Of a stretch of 64,000 nt of DNA, positions 48,108 through 57,660 are shown piece after piece. The position numbers were made by a program, and so were the translations under genes. Numbering within the stretch: position 1 is the stretch's first letter; every line of letters begins with the position of its first letter. The notes beneath the pieces were generated by a model, which saw only the letters and a program-made list of their open reading frames with translations, was not told the origin of the DNA and ran no database searches. The DNA comes from Streptomyces sp. HD (GTDB taxonomy: Bacteria; Actinomycetota; Actinomycetes; Streptomycetales; Streptomycetaceae), in NCBI RefSeq assembly GCF_028369295.1, contig NZ_JAQMYP010000021.1:1-64000 (forward strand), read 5' to 3'.

Positions 48108-48884
48108 TCACTGGTCGCGGAAGCGCACGATCTTGACGAACTCGTCGGCGTCCAGTGAGGCACCGCCGACCAGGGCGCCGTCGATGTCGGCCTGCGCCAT
48201 GATCTCGGCGACGTTGCCCGACTTCACGGAGCCGCCGTACTGGATGCGGATCTTGTCGGCCACGTCCTGCGAGTACAGCTCGGCGAGCTTGCCGCGGATG
48301 GCGGCGCAGACCTCCTGGGCGTCCTCGGCGCCGCAGACCTTGCCCGTGCCGATGGCCCAGACGGGCTCGTAGGCGATCACGATGGTCTCGGCCTGCTCGG
48401 CCGGGAGGCCCTTCAGACCGCCCTCGACCTGGGCGAGCGTGTGCGGGACGGCGTTGCCGGCCTCGCGGACGTCGAGCTCCTCGCCGACGCACATGATCGG
48501 GGTGAGGCCGTGCTTGTAGGCGGCCTTGACCTTGGCGTTGACGATCTCGTCGGTCTCGGCGTGGTACTGGCGGCGCTCGGAGTGGCCGATCGCCACGTAG
48601 GTGCACTTCAGCTTGGCCAGCATCGAGCCGGAGATCTCGCCGGTGTAGGCACCGGAGTCCTGGGCCGAGATGTCCTGGGCGCCGTACTTGATCTTCAGCT
48701 TGTCGCCGTCGACCAGGGTCTGTACGGAGCGCAGGTCGGTGAAGGGCGGCAGGACGGCGACCTCGACGGCCTCGTAGTCCTTGTCGGCCAGGGCGAAGGC
48801 GAGCTTCTGGACGTGGGCGATGGCCTCAAGGTGGTTGAGGTTCATCTTCCAGTTGCCCGCCATCAGCGGCGTGCGCGTGCTCAT
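48108..48884 (-). CDS. tpiA: Triosephosphate isomerase
   Basis: 258-residue glycolytic TIM barrel. MAGNWKMNLNHLEAI with the catalytic Lys near residue 13, GHSERR with the catalytic His near 100, IVIAYEPVWAIGTGK with the catalytic Glu near 170, and YGGSVKSGN near 215. ATG 48884 lies 6 bases after the pgk stop, so the two are co-transcribed. Confidence 0.96.
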   Translation of the reverse strand: MSTRTPLMAGNWKMNLNHLEAIAHVQKLAFALADKDYEAVEVAVLPPFTDLRSVQTLVDGDKLKIKYGAQDISAQDSGAYTGEISGSMLAKLKCTYVAIGHSERRQYHAETDEIVNAKVKAAYKHGLTPIMCVGEELDVREAGNAVPHTLAQVEGGLKGLPAEQAETIVIAYEPVWAIGTGKVCGAEDAQEVCAAIRGKLAELYSQDVADKIRIQYGGSVKSGNVAEIMAQADIDGALVGGASLDADEFVKIVRFRDQ

Positions 48885-48890
48885 AAAGGG

Positions 48891-50102
48891 TCAGTCCTCC
48901 AGTGCGGCGAGGCCGGGGAGCGTCTTGCCCTCAAGGTATTCGAGGGAGGCGCCGCCACCGGTCGAGATGTGGCCGAATGCCTTCTCGTCGAAGCCCAGGG
49001 TGCGGACGGCCGCGGCGGAGTCGCCGCCACCGACCACGGTGAAGCCCTTGGAGTCGACGAGGGCCTGGGCGACCGCCTTGGTGCCCTCGGCGTAGTCGGG
49101 GTGCTCGAAGACGCCCATGGGGCCGTTCCAGAAGACGGTGGCGGCGTCGGCGAGCTTCGAGGCGTACAGCTTGCGGGTCTCCGGACCGATGTCCAGGCCC
49201 TCCTGGTCGGCGGGGATGGCGTCCGCGGCGACGGTCGTGGGGTTGGCCGGGGCCTTGGTCTTCAGGTCCGGGAACTCGGTGGAGACCAGGACGTCGACCG
49301 GCAGGACGATCTCGACGCCGTTCTTCTCGGCGCGCTCCAGGTACTCCGTGACGGCCGGGATCTGGTCCGCCTGGAGGAGGGAGATGCCGACCTCGTGGCC
49401 CTTGGCCTTGAGGAAGGTGTACGCCATGCCGCCGCCGATGAGCAGCCGGTCGGCCTTGCCGAGCAGCTGGTCGATGACGGCGAGCTTGTCGGACACCTTG
49501 GCGCCACCGAGAGCGACGACGTACGGCCGCTTGACGTCGTCGGTGAGCTTCTTCAGGACGCCGACCTCGGTGGCGATGAGGTGGCCGGCGTAGTGCGGCA
49601 GACGGGCCGGGAGGTCGTACACCGAGGCGTGCTTGCGGTGCACCGCGCCGAAGCCGTCTCCGACGTAGACGTCCGCGAGGGCCGCGAGCCGGTCGGCGAA
49701 GGCGCCGCGCTCGGCGTCGTCCTTGCTGGTCTCGCCGGCGTTGAAGCGGAGGTTCTCGATGACCGCGACCTGGCCGTCGGTGAGGCCGGCGACCGTGGCC
49801 GTGGCGGACTCGCCGACCGTGTCGGTCGCAAACGCCACTTCGGCGCCGAGGAGTTCACCGAGGCGCGCGGCGGCGGATGCCAGGGAGAAGGCCGGGTCCG
49901 GGGCGCCCTTGGGGCGGCCCAGGTGGGAGGCGACGAGCACGCGGGCGCCCGCCTCGGCGAGGGCCTTGACGGTGGGCAGCACGGCGCGGATACGGCCGTC
50001 GTCGGTGATCGTGGTGCCGTCCAGCGGCACGTTCAGGTCGGCGCGGACGAAGACCCGCTTGCCTGCGACGCCTTCGGAGAGAAGTTCGTCGATCGTCTTC
50101 AT
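48891..50102 (-). CDS. pgk: Phosphoglycerate kinase
   Basis: 403-residue glycolytic kinase. Seen: VFVRADLNVPLD (3-phosphoglycerate site), ASHLGRPKG, FNAGETSKDD, ALGGAKVSDKLAVIDQLL, the nucleotide region FWNGPMGVFE, and the C-terminal VVGGGDSAAAV ... STGGGASLEYLEGKTLPG. ATG 50102 (MKTIDELLSEGVAGKRV) is the family start; the longer in-frame sequence upstream is not conserved-looking. Confidence 0.96.
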   Translation of the reverse strand: MKTIDELLSEGVAGKRVFVRADLNVPLDGTTITDDGRIRAVLPTVKALAEAGARVLVASHLGRPKGAPDPAFSLASAAARLGELLGAEVAFATDTVGESATATVAGLTDGQVAVIENLRFNAGETSKDDAERGAFADRLAALADVYVGDGFGAVHRKHASVYDLPARLPHYAGHLIATEVGVLKKLTDDVKRPYVVALGGAKVSDKLAVIDQLLGKADRLLIGGGMAYTFLKAKGHEVGISLLQADQIPAVTEYLERAEKNGVEIVLPVDVLVSTEFPDLKTKAPANPTTVAADAIPADQEGLDIGPETRKLYASKLADAATVFWNGPMGVFEHPDYAEGTKAVAQALVDSKGFTVVGGGDSAAAVRTLGFDEKAFGHISTGGGASLEYLEGKTLPGLAALED

Positions 50103-50186
50103 GAAGGGGACTCCTGAGGAGGGCTCGTGATCGCTCTTGATCGCTCGAAAGCGCTCGTGATCCAACAGGTCTGTTCTGCACGCGCG

Positions 50187-50228
50187 TCAGGGCTCGGGCG
50201 GCGCGTCCCTGCGCCGCCCGAGCCCTGA
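50187..50228 (-). terminator. Strong hairpin between gapA and pgk
   Basis: TCAGGGCTCGGGCGGCGC (50187-50204) pairs perfectly with GCGCCGCCCGAGCCCTGA (50211-50228), loop 6. The 18-bp stem 27 bases past the gapA stop separates gapA from the pgk-tpiA operon, which then needs its own promoter in 50103-50186. Confidence 0.9.
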
Positions 50229-50255
50229 CTCACATCAATGCGCCTGCTCTGGATA

Positions 50256-51266
<1,011 letters not shown>

Positions 51267-51395
51267 GAACCGATCTCCTCGTTGGTACGCCGGCCATGCG
51301 GTGCCGGCGAGCTCTATTTGGGATGTCCCCGACCGCCTACGACCCTACCTCTCTGTGGCCGCCGTGGTGACATCCAGATGCCTCATACACGGCAC

Positions 51396-51431
51396 GGCGG
51401 TCCGTACCCGCCAGTAGGGGTACGGACCGCC
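51396..51431. terminator. Hairpin between the M14 peptidase gene and gapA
   Basis: GGCGGTCCGTACCC (51396-51409) pairs with GGGTACGGACCGCC (51418-51431) around an 8-base loop. It lies 65 bases past the peptidase stop and should insulate gapA from that transcript. Confidence 0.8.
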
Positions 51432-51495
51432 CGGCCCGGAGGCCTGGATCACTCGATTCGGTCACGCTGTGTCGCGTGTTGTTGACCTCGGCGTG

Positions 51496-54450
51496 TCAGT
51501 CCTCAAGTGAGGTGAGGGCCTTTCCGATGAGCGCCGTACGGTCGGCCGCCGCGGTGACGTGTTCCAGGCCGAAGCCCAGCAGCACGGTGTCGTCCGTGGT
51601 GATCGCTCCATAGGTCTGGAACAGCGTTCCGGTACGTGCCCAGTCCTTGAGGACGGCCGGGCTGCCCGCGGGCGGTCCGGTCACCTTCCAGGCGCCGAGC
51701 GACGTCTCGAAACCCTCGGTCTCGGTGGCCGTGCCGCCGACGACGAGCGCGGCCTGATCGGCGAGGACGCCGCGTCCACCGAAGCCCGGGTCGGAGACAT
51801 AGCTGATCGAGATCTCCACCGACTTGCCCGCGTACGCGCTCAGGTCGAACTCGACCTGCTTCCAACCCGCGGAAGCACCGGTGAGGGCGTTCCACTGACC
51901 GCTGGTGCCGGACGCGGTGCAGCCTGCGGCCGACTGCGTCAGGTAGTGCTTGAGCCAGGGGTGTTCGGCCATGTAGAAGCCGGCCTCGCACTCCGCCGGC
52001 ACGGTGTTGCTGCCGGCACCGTTCTTCTCGGGGAGTGTCGTCCAGTCCTCGGCCCCGGTGCTGTGGGCCTCGATCAGGACGTTGTCGTAGCCGGGCTCGA
52101 CGTCCCACAGCAACTGGGTGCGCAGGGTCGGCTGCTGCGCCGCGGTCACACCGGTGAGGTCGACGGTCCTGGTGAGCCGCTTGTAGGCGTCGTCGGTGTG
52201 CACGGCGGCCACCATCCAGGAGCCCGCGTAGGGACCGTACGGGTTGACCGTTCCGGCGAACTGACCCGCGCCCGCGCTGGCGAACTGCGGGTACTTGTCG
52301 ACGGCCAGCTGGTCCGAGGTGACGCTGTAACTCCCGGCCTTGTCGAGCGGGTTGCCGGTGGCGTCACCGAGCGCTCCGGTGAAGCCGCCGAGCTTGCCGG
52401 AGCCGGTGAAGCCGGTGGCGCCGGGCAGTGACGTACGGGAGTAGGCGCCCAGGTAGTACTGGCTGAAGTCGTTCGACAGGGTGCCGCCGCCGAGGTCCAC
52501 GTTGCCGCCGGCCTGCTCACCCGCCTCCATCAGCTTGCCGCCCTCGTTGAGGAAGGCGCGCAGCTGGAGCTGGGTGGCGTTGCCCGGGACGTTCGCGCCC
52601 GTGTAGTGGACGACGGTGTCGAAGTGGCTCAGCACACCGAGCGCGTCGGGCGCGCCCTGAGCGGCGACGTCCCAGACGATCGCCCTGCGGCCGTTCGCCT
52701 TGAGCGCGTCGACGTACTTCTGCGCGTGCGTGGCGGTGGCGCCTTCCTCGGCGACCACGAGGACGTCCGCGCGCGGCCGCTGCGTCACGGTGTAGGTGAA
52801 GTGCTCGCTGGAGACGGGCTTTCCGCTCCTCGTCTCGCCGGTGAACCACACCTCGACCTTGTCGCCCGGGTCGCCGTCGGCGACCTTGGCGCGGTACTGG
52901 TCGAAGTGGAGGTTGTCCGCACCGCCGTACGTCTCGCCGCCCTTCCATGGCCGGAGCGCCATGTCCTCGGTACGGCCACCGTTGACGCGGTACTTGAGCT
53001 CCTTGTCGCGCACGGACTTCCGTACGACGACGGAGACCTTCTGGTCCGCGCCGCGGGAGTACGACGTGGTGAACGGCGCCGGCGTGAAGTCGGCGGCCTT
53101 CAGACCGACCGACGACGACGGCTGGTCCGGGTGTGCGGCGGTCTCGGCGACGGAGAGCGCGAACGGGATGTTCTTGGCGAACTCCTGCTGGATCAGCTTC
53201 TCGTCGTCCGGGAAGTTGAACACCGACTGGCAGTCGGCCGCGTTCCACTGGTCGTTCGGGTCGATGTTCGACGCGGTCTGGCAGGTCGACATCTCGGGCG
53301 TGAACATCGCGATGCCGTTGACGTTGCCCGCGTGTCCGTCGGCCTCGCCGTTGGTGGTGTACAGCTCCGAGGAGACCTGCGGGTGGTAGCCCGGGATCGC
53401 GGGGTTGTCCGGCGTGCCGGCGAGCGCCTTGTAGAGGACGTCGTCCGGCGTGTTGGTGGCGACCTGCCAGCCGACGCCGTAGAGGATGAGCTCGGCCGCG
53501 GAGTGGTAGTTGATGCCGTAGTCGAATCCGATACGGCGTTCGAAGGCGTCCAGTGCCTTGGTCTCGGGCTCGGAGGCCGGGGACGCGCCGCGGTAGGTCT
53601 CGCTGGTGGGGTTGGGCGACGAACCCTCGTCGTCGTAGCCCCACTTGTAGGCGAAGTTGCGGTTGAGGTCGACGCCGTCACCGGTGCTGATGGCTCCGTC
53701 GCCGTTGATGTCACGCAGGTTCTTGCGCCACAGACGGGTGCTGGAGTCCTTGAAGGTGTAGTCGTAGCCGTCGGGGTTGGCCGACAGGACAAACCACAGC
53801 TCGGTGGAGTCGACGATCTTCTTGACGCGCTTGTCCGTCTTGTAGTTGTCCAGGTAGTAGTGCATCAGACGCCGGGTCATCTCCGGCGTGATCCACTCGC
53901 GCGCGTGCTGGTTGGAGACGTACAGGACGGAGCGCTTGGCGCCGTCCTTCGTCTTCTTGGCGTTCTTGGTGAGCTTGAGGGCCAGGATGTCCTGGCCGCC
54001 GACGGTCTTGCCGATGGAGACGACCTTGGTGAGGTCCGGGTTCTCCTGCCCGGTCCGGACGATCTCCTCCTTGAGCCCCCCACTTCCGCTGTACGGGCGG
54101 TACACGCCCTCCGCGGCCTTCTCCGTACGGGCCTCCGCCTTGGCGGAGAGATCATGCTCGGTGAGCTGGACACCCTGCTTCTCAAGCTTCGCGGCCTGTT
54201 TGTCCGTGAGGTAGACCTCGACGGTGGCCTTGCCCTTCTCGGGTGCCTGCTCACTGAGTTCATGGCCGTCCTGGCCGGCCGCCAGCAGCAGGGGTACCTG
54301 CTTCTTGGTGACCTCGGCGCGGAAGACCTTGACTTCGTTCGGGTCGGTTCCTTGTGAACTTCCCGGTTGTGCCTGGGCGATGGGTGCAATACTCGCTCCG
54401 CCTATCAGGAGCGCACCGGCAGCGAGGATCGATCTCGCTCTGGGTCTCAT
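51496..54450 (-). CDS. Large secreted M14 zinc carboxypeptidase
   Basis: A 984-residue exported protein. Signal peptide MRPRARSILAAGALLIGGASIAPIAQAQPG with an AQA cleavage site. A ~100-residue pro-like region is followed by the M14 domain (residues ~115-430): ALKLTKNAKKTKDGAKRSVLYVSNQHAREWITPEM holds the H-x-x-E zinc pair, LSANPDGYDYTF and WRKNLRD the substrate-binding Arg, GINYHSAAELILYG the third zinc ligand, and FTPEMSTCQ the catalytic Glu region. The remaining ~500 residues comprise beta-rich modules and a flavodoxin-like segment (RADVLVVAEEGATATHAQKYVDALKANG). ATG 54450 has AGGGGGG. Likely roles are extracellular protein degradation for nutrition or development. Confidence 0.92.
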   Translation of the reverse strand: MRPRARSILAAGALLIGGASIAPIAQAQPGSSQGTDPNEVKVFRAEVTKKQVPLLLAAGQDGHELSEQAPEKGKATVEVYLTDKQAAKLEKQGVQLTEHDLSAKAEARTEKAAEGVYRPYSGSGGLKEEIVRTGQENPDLTKVVSIGKTVGGQDILALKLTKNAKKTKDGAKRSVLYVSNQHAREWITPEMTRRLMHYYLDNYKTDKRVKKIVDSTELWFVLSANPDGYDYTFKDSSTRLWRKNLRDINGDGAISTGDGVDLNRNFAYKWGYDDEGSSPNPTSETYRGASPASEPETKALDAFERRIGFDYGINYHSAAELILYGVGWQVATNTPDDVLYKALAGTPDNPAIPGYHPQVSSELYTTNGEADGHAGNVNGIAMFTPEMSTCQTASNIDPNDQWNAADCQSVFNFPDDEKLIQQEFAKNIPFALSVAETAAHPDQPSSSVGLKAADFTPAPFTTSYSRGADQKVSVVVRKSVRDKELKYRVNGGRTEDMALRPWKGGETYGGADNLHFDQYRAKVADGDPGDKVEVWFTGETRSGKPVSSEHFTYTVTQRPRADVLVVAEEGATATHAQKYVDALKANGRRAIVWDVAAQGAPDALGVLSHFDTVVHYTGANVPGNATQLQLRAFLNEGGKLMEAGEQAGGNVDLGGGTLSNDFSQYYLGAYSRTSLPGATGFTGSGKLGGFTGALGDATGNPLDKAGSYSVTSDQLAVDKYPQFASAGAGQFAGTVNPYGPYAGSWMVAAVHTDDAYKRLTRTVDLTGVTAAQQPTLRTQLLWDVEPGYDNVLIEAHSTGAEDWTTLPEKNGAGSNTVPAECEAGFYMAEHPWLKHYLTQSAAGCTASGTSGQWNALTGASAGWKQVEFDLSAYAGKSVEISISYVSDPGFGGRGVLADQAALVVGGTATETEGFETSLGAWKVTGPPAGSPAVLKDWARTGTLFQTYGAITTDDTVLLGFGLEHVTAAADRTALIGKALTSLED

Positions 54451-54544
54451 GTACCCCCCTAGCAGTGTTTCGCCACAGTGACGAATGACTGCCAGGCTCA
54501 TGCCACTTCACTGCCCAGTCAAGAGTGTCGCAAAGACACACAAA

Positions 54545-54580
54545 GCCGGTGCCGAATCCCAAGTGGGCGTCGGCACCGGC
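54545..54580. terminator. Hairpin after whiA
   Basis: GCCGGTGCCGA (54545-54555) and TCGGCACCGGC (54570-54580) form an 11-bp stem, 20 bases past the whiA stop, marking the end of the uvrC-rapZ-yvcK-whiA operon and lying upstream of the M14 gene. Confidence 0.8.
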
Positions 54581-54599
54581 GTGTTGGCGATCCGTCACC

Positions 54600-55589
54600 T
54601 CACCCCGCGAGGTTGTCCGCCAGTTCCTCGCTGAGGTTTGCCTCCGTGCCCGGGATGCCGAGGTCCTGGGCCCGCTTGTCGGCCATGGCCAGCAGCCTGC
54701 GGATACGGCCGGCGACGGCGTCCTTGGTCAGCGGCGGGTCGGCGAGCGCGCCCAGCTCTTCGAGGGAGGCCTGCTTGTGCTCCATACGCAGCCGTCCGGC
54801 GGCCGCGAGGTGCTCGGGGACCTCCTCGCCGAGGATCTCCAGGGCGCGCTGGACCCGGGCGCCGGCGGCGACGGCCGCGCGGGCCGAGCGGCGCAGGTTG
54901 GCGTCGTCGAAGTTGGCCAGCCGGTTCGCCGTGGCACGCACCTCGCGGCGCATCCGGCGCTCCTCCCAGGCCAGCACCGACTCGTGCGCGCCGAGCCGGG
55001 TGAGCAGGGCGCCGATCGCGTCGCCGTCCCGGACGACCACGCGGTCCACGCCACGTACCTCGCGGGCCTTGGCGGCGATCGACAGCCGGCGGGCGGCGCC
55101 GACCAGGGCGAGCGCGGCCTCGGGGCCCGGGCAGGTCACCTCCAGGGAGGACGAACGGCCGGGTTCGGTGAGCGAGCCGTGCGCCAGGAAGGCGCCGCGC
55201 CAGGCGGCCTCGGCGTCGCAGGTGGCCCCCGAGACCACCTGCGGGGGCAGGCCGCGGATCGGGCGGCCCCGCCCGTCGACCAGGCCGGTCTGGCGGGCCA
55301 GCTGGTCACCGCCCGCGACCACGCGCACGACGTAGCGCGAGCCGCGGCGCAGTCCGCCGGGCGCCATCACGATCAGCTCGGAGCTGTGGCCGAAGATCTC
55401 CAGGATGTCCCGCTTGAGCCGACGGGCCGCCATCGCGGTGTCCAGCTCCGCCTCGATCACGATCCGTCCGCTCACCAGGTGGAGGCCGCCGGCGAACCGC
55501 AGAATGGCGGAGACCTCCGCCTTTCTGCAGCAGGTCCGGGTGACGGGAAGCCGGGAGATCTCATCCTTCACCGCTGCCGTCATCGCCAT
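54600..55589 (-). CDS. whiA: Sporulation regulator WhiA
   Basis: A 329-residue developmental regulator needed for aerial hyphae to stop growth and septate. It acts with WhiB. N-terminal LAGLIDADG-like domain (AEVSAILRFAGGLHLVSGRIVIEAELD...) and C-terminal helix-turn-helix (LEELGALADPPLTKDAVAGRIRRLLAMADKRA). Start: ATG 55589 follows GGAAGGA at good distance and overlaps yvcK by 10 bases; the second Met (55583) would overlap yvcK as ATGA. Last gene of the operon with yvcK, rapZ and uvrC, a layout conserved across Gram-positives. Confidence 0.96.
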   Translation of the reverse strand: MAMTAAVKDEISRLPVTRTCCRKAEVSAILRFAGGLHLVSGRIVIEAELDTAMAARRLKRDILEIFGHSSELIVMAPGGLRRGSRYVVRVVAGGDQLARQTGLVDGRGRPIRGLPPQVVSGATCDAEAAWRGAFLAHGSLTEPGRSSSLEVTCPGPEAALALVGAARRLSIAAKAREVRGVDRVVVRDGDAIGALLTRLGAHESVLAWEERRMRREVRATANRLANFDDANLRRSARAAVAAGARVQRALEILGEEVPEHLAAAGRLRMEHKQASLEELGALADPPLTKDAVAGRIRRLLAMADKRAQDLGIPGTEANLSEELADNLAG

Positions 55590-56647
55590 GGGCCGATCCT
55601 TCCATGCATCCGAAAAATACGGTCGTACGCGGCGGCGAGGAGCTCCGGGTCGTGCCGGGGCGTCCCATCCGTCCGGGCCACCGGGGCCAGCTCGACCGCG
55701 GCACCGAGCCGCTTTGCGGCCTCGGTGAGCACATCCCGGTCGGGCACGGCGGCCTCGTCGGCCAGCACCACGTCCAGGGCGAGTTTAGGGGCGTGTCGTC
55801 CCAAAACCTCCAAATGACGCTGCGGAGAGAAGCCTTCGGTTTCTCCGGGCTGCGGCGCGAGGTTCAGCGAGAGTACCCGGCGCGCCTTCGTCTCGGTCAG
55901 GGCGTCCAGGAGATCCGGCACCAGCAGGTGCGGGATGACCGAGGAGAACCAGGAGCCCGGGCCGAGCACCACCCAGTCCGCGTCCCGGACGGCGGCGACG
56001 GCCTCCGGCACGGCCGGCGGGTCGTGCGGTACGACGTGCACCGACTGCACCTCACCGGGGGTGAGGGCGACGGTGGCCTGGCCGCGGACGGTGTCGACGT
56101 CCTCGGGCCGGTCCGGGTCGTGCCCCTTGACCAGGGCCTGCAGCTCCAGCGGTACGGCGGACATGGGCAGCACCCGTCCGTGCGCGCCGAGGAGCTTGCC
56201 GACCAGGTCGAGGGCCTGGACGTGGTCGCCTAGCTGCTCCCACAGGGCGACGATCAGCAGGTTGCCGACCGCGTGGTCGTGCAGGTCGCCCTTGGAGTGG
56301 AAGCGGTGCTGGATGACGCGGGACCAGGTCTGGCCCCAGTCGTCGTCGCCGCACAGCGCGGCCAGCGCCTTGCGCAGGTCGCCGGGCGGCAGCACGCCCA
56401 GCTCGTCACGCAGGCGCCCGCTGGAGCCGCCGTCGTCGGCCACGGTGACGACGGCAGTGAGGTCGCCGGTGATCCGGCGCAGCGCGGCGAGCGAGGCGGA
56501 CAGACCCATGCCGCCGCCGAGGGCGACGACCTTGGGCTGGGTGCCCCGGCGGCGCGGTCTGGCGCCGCGGGCCTCGGTGGGCCGGGCGGCGCGCGACTCG
56601 GGCACCGCGCGGCGCAGCCTGCCCAGCCGCGGAGTACGTCCCGTCAT
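55580..56647 (-). CDS. yvcK: YvcK/CofD-like protein
   Basis: A 355-residue Rossmann-like protein of the YvcK (CofD-superfamily) group, required for cell shape on gluconeogenic sources in other Gram-positives. Seen: TQPKVVALGGGMGLSASLAALRRI, VTVADDGGSSGRLRDELGVLPPGDLRKALAAL, AVGNLLIVALWEQLGD, and the C-terminal DWVVLGPGSWFSSVIPHLLVPDLLDAL. The first ~35 residues are basic, disordered and extra. Start ATG 56647 overlaps the rapZ stop (ATGA). Confidence 0.95.
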   Translation of the reverse strand: MTGRTPRLGRLRRAVPESRAARPTEARGARPRRRGTQPKVVALGGGMGLSASLAALRRITGDLTAVVTVADDGGSSGRLRDELGVLPPGDLRKALAALCGDDDWGQTWSRVIQHRFHSKGDLHDHAVGNLLIVALWEQLGDHVQALDLVGKLLGAHGRVLPMSAVPLELQALVKGHDPDRPEDVDTVRGQATVALTPGEVQSVHVVPHDPPAVPEAVAAVRDADWVVLGPGSWFSSVIPHLLVPDLLDALTETKARRVLSLNLAPQPGETEGFSPQRHLEVLGRHAPKLALDVVLADEAAVPDRDVLTEAAKRLGAAVELAPVARTDGTPRHDPELLAAAYDRIFRMHGRIGPWR

Positions 56648-57660
56648 TCCCGTCCCATGTCCCGGTGCACGACCACCGTCTCCACGCCCTGGGAGGCAAG
56701 GCGCGCTGCGAGCTTCTCGGATGTGGCGACCGAGCGGTGCTTGCCGCCGGTGCAGCCGACCGCGATCGTCACATATCGCTTGCCCTCCCGACGGTATCCG
56801 GCCGCGATCAGCTGGAGCAGCTCGGAGTAGCGGTCGATGAACTCCTTCGCGCCGGGCTGGTTGAAGACGTACGCCGAGACCTCTTCGTTCAGGCCGGTGA
56901 AGGGGCGCAGCTCCGGGACCCAGTGCGGGTTGGGCAGGAAGCGCATGTCCACGACCAGGTCGGCGTCGACCGGGAGGCCGTACTTGAAGCCGAAGGACAT
57001 GACGGTGGCCCGCAGCTCGGGCTCCTCCTCGCCGGCGAACTGGGCGTCCATCTTGGCCCGCAGCTCGTGCACGTTCAGGCTGGAGGTGTCGATCACCAGG
57101 TCGGCGTCCCCGCGCAGCTCACGCAGCAGCTCGCGCTCGGCCGCGATGCCGTCGACGATACGGCCGTCGCCCTGGAGGGGGTGCGGGCGGCGCACCGACT
57201 CGAAGCGGCGCACCAGGGCGTCGTCGGAGGACTCCAGGAACACGACCCTGCGGGTCACGCCCCGGGTGTCGAGGTCGGAGAGGGACTCGCGGAGGTTGTC
57301 GAAGAAGCGCCGGCCGCGGACGTCCACGACCACCGCGATCCGCGCCACATTGCCCTGGGAGCGGGCGCCGAGCTCCACCATGGTGGGGATCAGCGCGGGC
57401 GGCAGATTGTCGACCACGAACCAGCCGAGGTCCTCCAGACACTTGGCCGCCGTGGAGCGGCCGGCCCCGGACATGCCGGAGATGATCACCAGCTCGGGGA
57501 TGGCCGCGTCGGGGACCCCGGCTGTCTCGATACCCGTACTCACCTGTTCTCCGTCTTTCTGGAGTTCGTCCTGCTGGGTGAGATCCTCGCCGTTGTTCTT
57601 GTGCGTTTCCTGGGCTTGCTGATCTCGCTCGGCTGTGGGCTCTGTCTCGTGCTCGCTCAT
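56644..57660 (-). CDS. rapZ: RNase adapter / nucleotide-binding protein RapZ
   Basis: A 338-residue RapZ (YvcJ) P-loop protein. Walker A SGMSGAGRSTAAK near residue 62, the WFVVDNLPP block, VVVDVRGRRFFDNL, and the C-terminal TIAVGCTGGKHRSV (second nucleotide/UDP-sugar site) are all present. The first ~50 residues are an acidic Gln-rich extension not found in E. coli RapZ. ATG 57660 overlaps the uvrC stop. The role in Streptomyces is not firmly settled; in E. coli RapZ controls glucosamine-6-phosphate synthase through a small RNA. Confidence 0.95.
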   Translation of the reverse strand: MSEHETEPTAERDQQAQETHKNNGEDLTQQDELQKDGEQVSTGIETAGVPDAAIPELVIISGMSGAGRSTAAKCLEDLGWFVVDNLPPALIPTMVELGARSQGNVARIAVVVDVRGRRFFDNLRESLSDLDTRGVTRRVVFLESSDDALVRRFESVRRPHPLQGDGRIVDGIAAERELLRELRGDADLVIDTSSLNVHELRAKMDAQFAGEEEPELRATVMSFGFKYGLPVDADLVVDMRFLPNPHWVPELRPFTGLNEEVSAYVFNQPGAKEFIDRYSELLQLIAAGYRREGKRYVTIAVGCTGGKHRSVATSEKLAARLASQGVETVVVHRDMGRE